Source: Hofstenia miamia (lineage: Eukaryota > Xenacoelomorpha > Acoela > Hofsteniidae). Taken from it: DNA of 60,473 nucleotides. The stretch is taken from positions 130,368 through 190,840 of the forward strand of contig CABFPE010000210.1 of NCBI GenBank assembly GCA_900660155.1, read 5' to 3'. The position numbers were made by a program, and so were the translations under genes. Shown here one piece after another: positions 60,011 through 60,473 of the stretch (position 1 is the first letter of the stretch; every line of letters begins with the position of its first letter). Under the pieces are notes generated by a model. It did no database searches and was not told the origin of the DNA. It saw only the letters and a list, made by a program, of their open reading frames with translations.

Positions 60011-60473
60011 GAAATTAAAAGCGTCTTAGGGCACTATGCAGGTCGAAATCGGATAAACATTTTTGACCCACCACCCGAACTGGACGGCATAGCAATAATC
60101 TGTGACCAGACCATGCCCGTCTAACATTGAACACCGACCCGAACCTGTAAAGAAAGATTGCTGGTGTAATTCGTACAAAATGCTTTAGCATGAAATTAAA
60201 TATAGACATTTATTCTTCTTCTTCTTCTTCAATACAAAATCAATAAAAAATCCAAAAATAATTACAAACTTTAAAAAATTCGAAGATTTAAATCTTCGAA
60301 TTTTTAAACGGTTCTGTAAATCTATTGGTGCCTTTCAACCTTAACGATTATAAATTATCTGCGTATAAGAAAGGATTGACCCGTTTTCCACTATGCACTG
60401 CATAGCCCACTTATGTTGCTATTGGCATTCAAGAGCAATATAAGATGGATTGATTGAAAAAACAATGTATTAT
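60011..60473. other. Non-coding end of window with palindrome and (TTC)n
   Basis: A short (TTC)n run lies at 60212-60230. A 32-bp perfect palindrome occupies 60274-60305 (centre GATTTAAATC, arms TTCGAA-containing). No gene recognised. Confidence 0.7.

Overview
The window is eukaryotic and almost certainly from an invertebrate animal. It is A+T-rich (roughly 70% by eye) and contains two conserved, intron-split animal genes. It also carries a KRAB-like/C2H2 zinc-finger gene candidate, Ty3/Gypsy-type elements, non-LTR retroelements and many small DNA transposons. I cannot name the species. An A+T-rich genome of this kind would suit a cnidarian among others, but that is a guess. The 19-33 kb block is visibly poor in CpG, which would fit old methylated repeats.

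Layout. 0-5 kb: non-coding, with a direct repeat about 1.08 kb apart and a G+C-rich transposon-like end. 5.46-5.60 kb: remnant of a hAT transposase C-terminus. 6.15-11.2 kb: a KRAB-like exon and, 4.1 kb downstream, an exon of eight C2H2 fingers. The splice phases agree, so this may be one KRAB-zinc-finger gene; the finger exon has no ATG and is broken at its end. 12.7-15.9 kb: a decayed Gypsy-type element on the minus strand with 119-bp LTRs. 16.5-18.9 kb: an ~84-bp satellite, interrupted by a 582-bp LTR-like insertion. 19.3-32.3 kb: two related, decayed Gypsy-type copies facing each other. Between them lies a broken but clearly coding, unrecognised region of about 2.7 kb (24.7-27.4 kb), possibly a third ORF of the plus-strand copy. 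36.4-37.7 kb: a non-LTR retrotransposon fragment with esterase-like and endonuclease-like remnants. 36-41 kb: several short DNA transposons and one assembly gap.

42.8-49.6 kb: a complete six-exon ASH2 gene (506 aa), a core subunit of SET1/MLL histone H3K4 methyltransferase complexes. 52.3-55.3 kb: a three-exon Rab32/38/29-like small GTPase (206 aa) with an unusual switch II. 56.8-60.0 kb: a non-LTR element on the minus strand with a restriction-like endonuclease, sitting inside an (ATT)n microsatellite as Dong/R4-type elements do. It has a tRNA-like 5' end and a reverse transcriptase that has lost its core.

ASH2 and the Rab-like gene look intact and unrelated to each other. The rest is mostly repeat-derived. 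The parts most worth a second look are the KRAB/zinc-finger pair, the unknown coding region at 24.7-27.4 kb, and the microsatellite-targeted LINE with its tRNA-like head.
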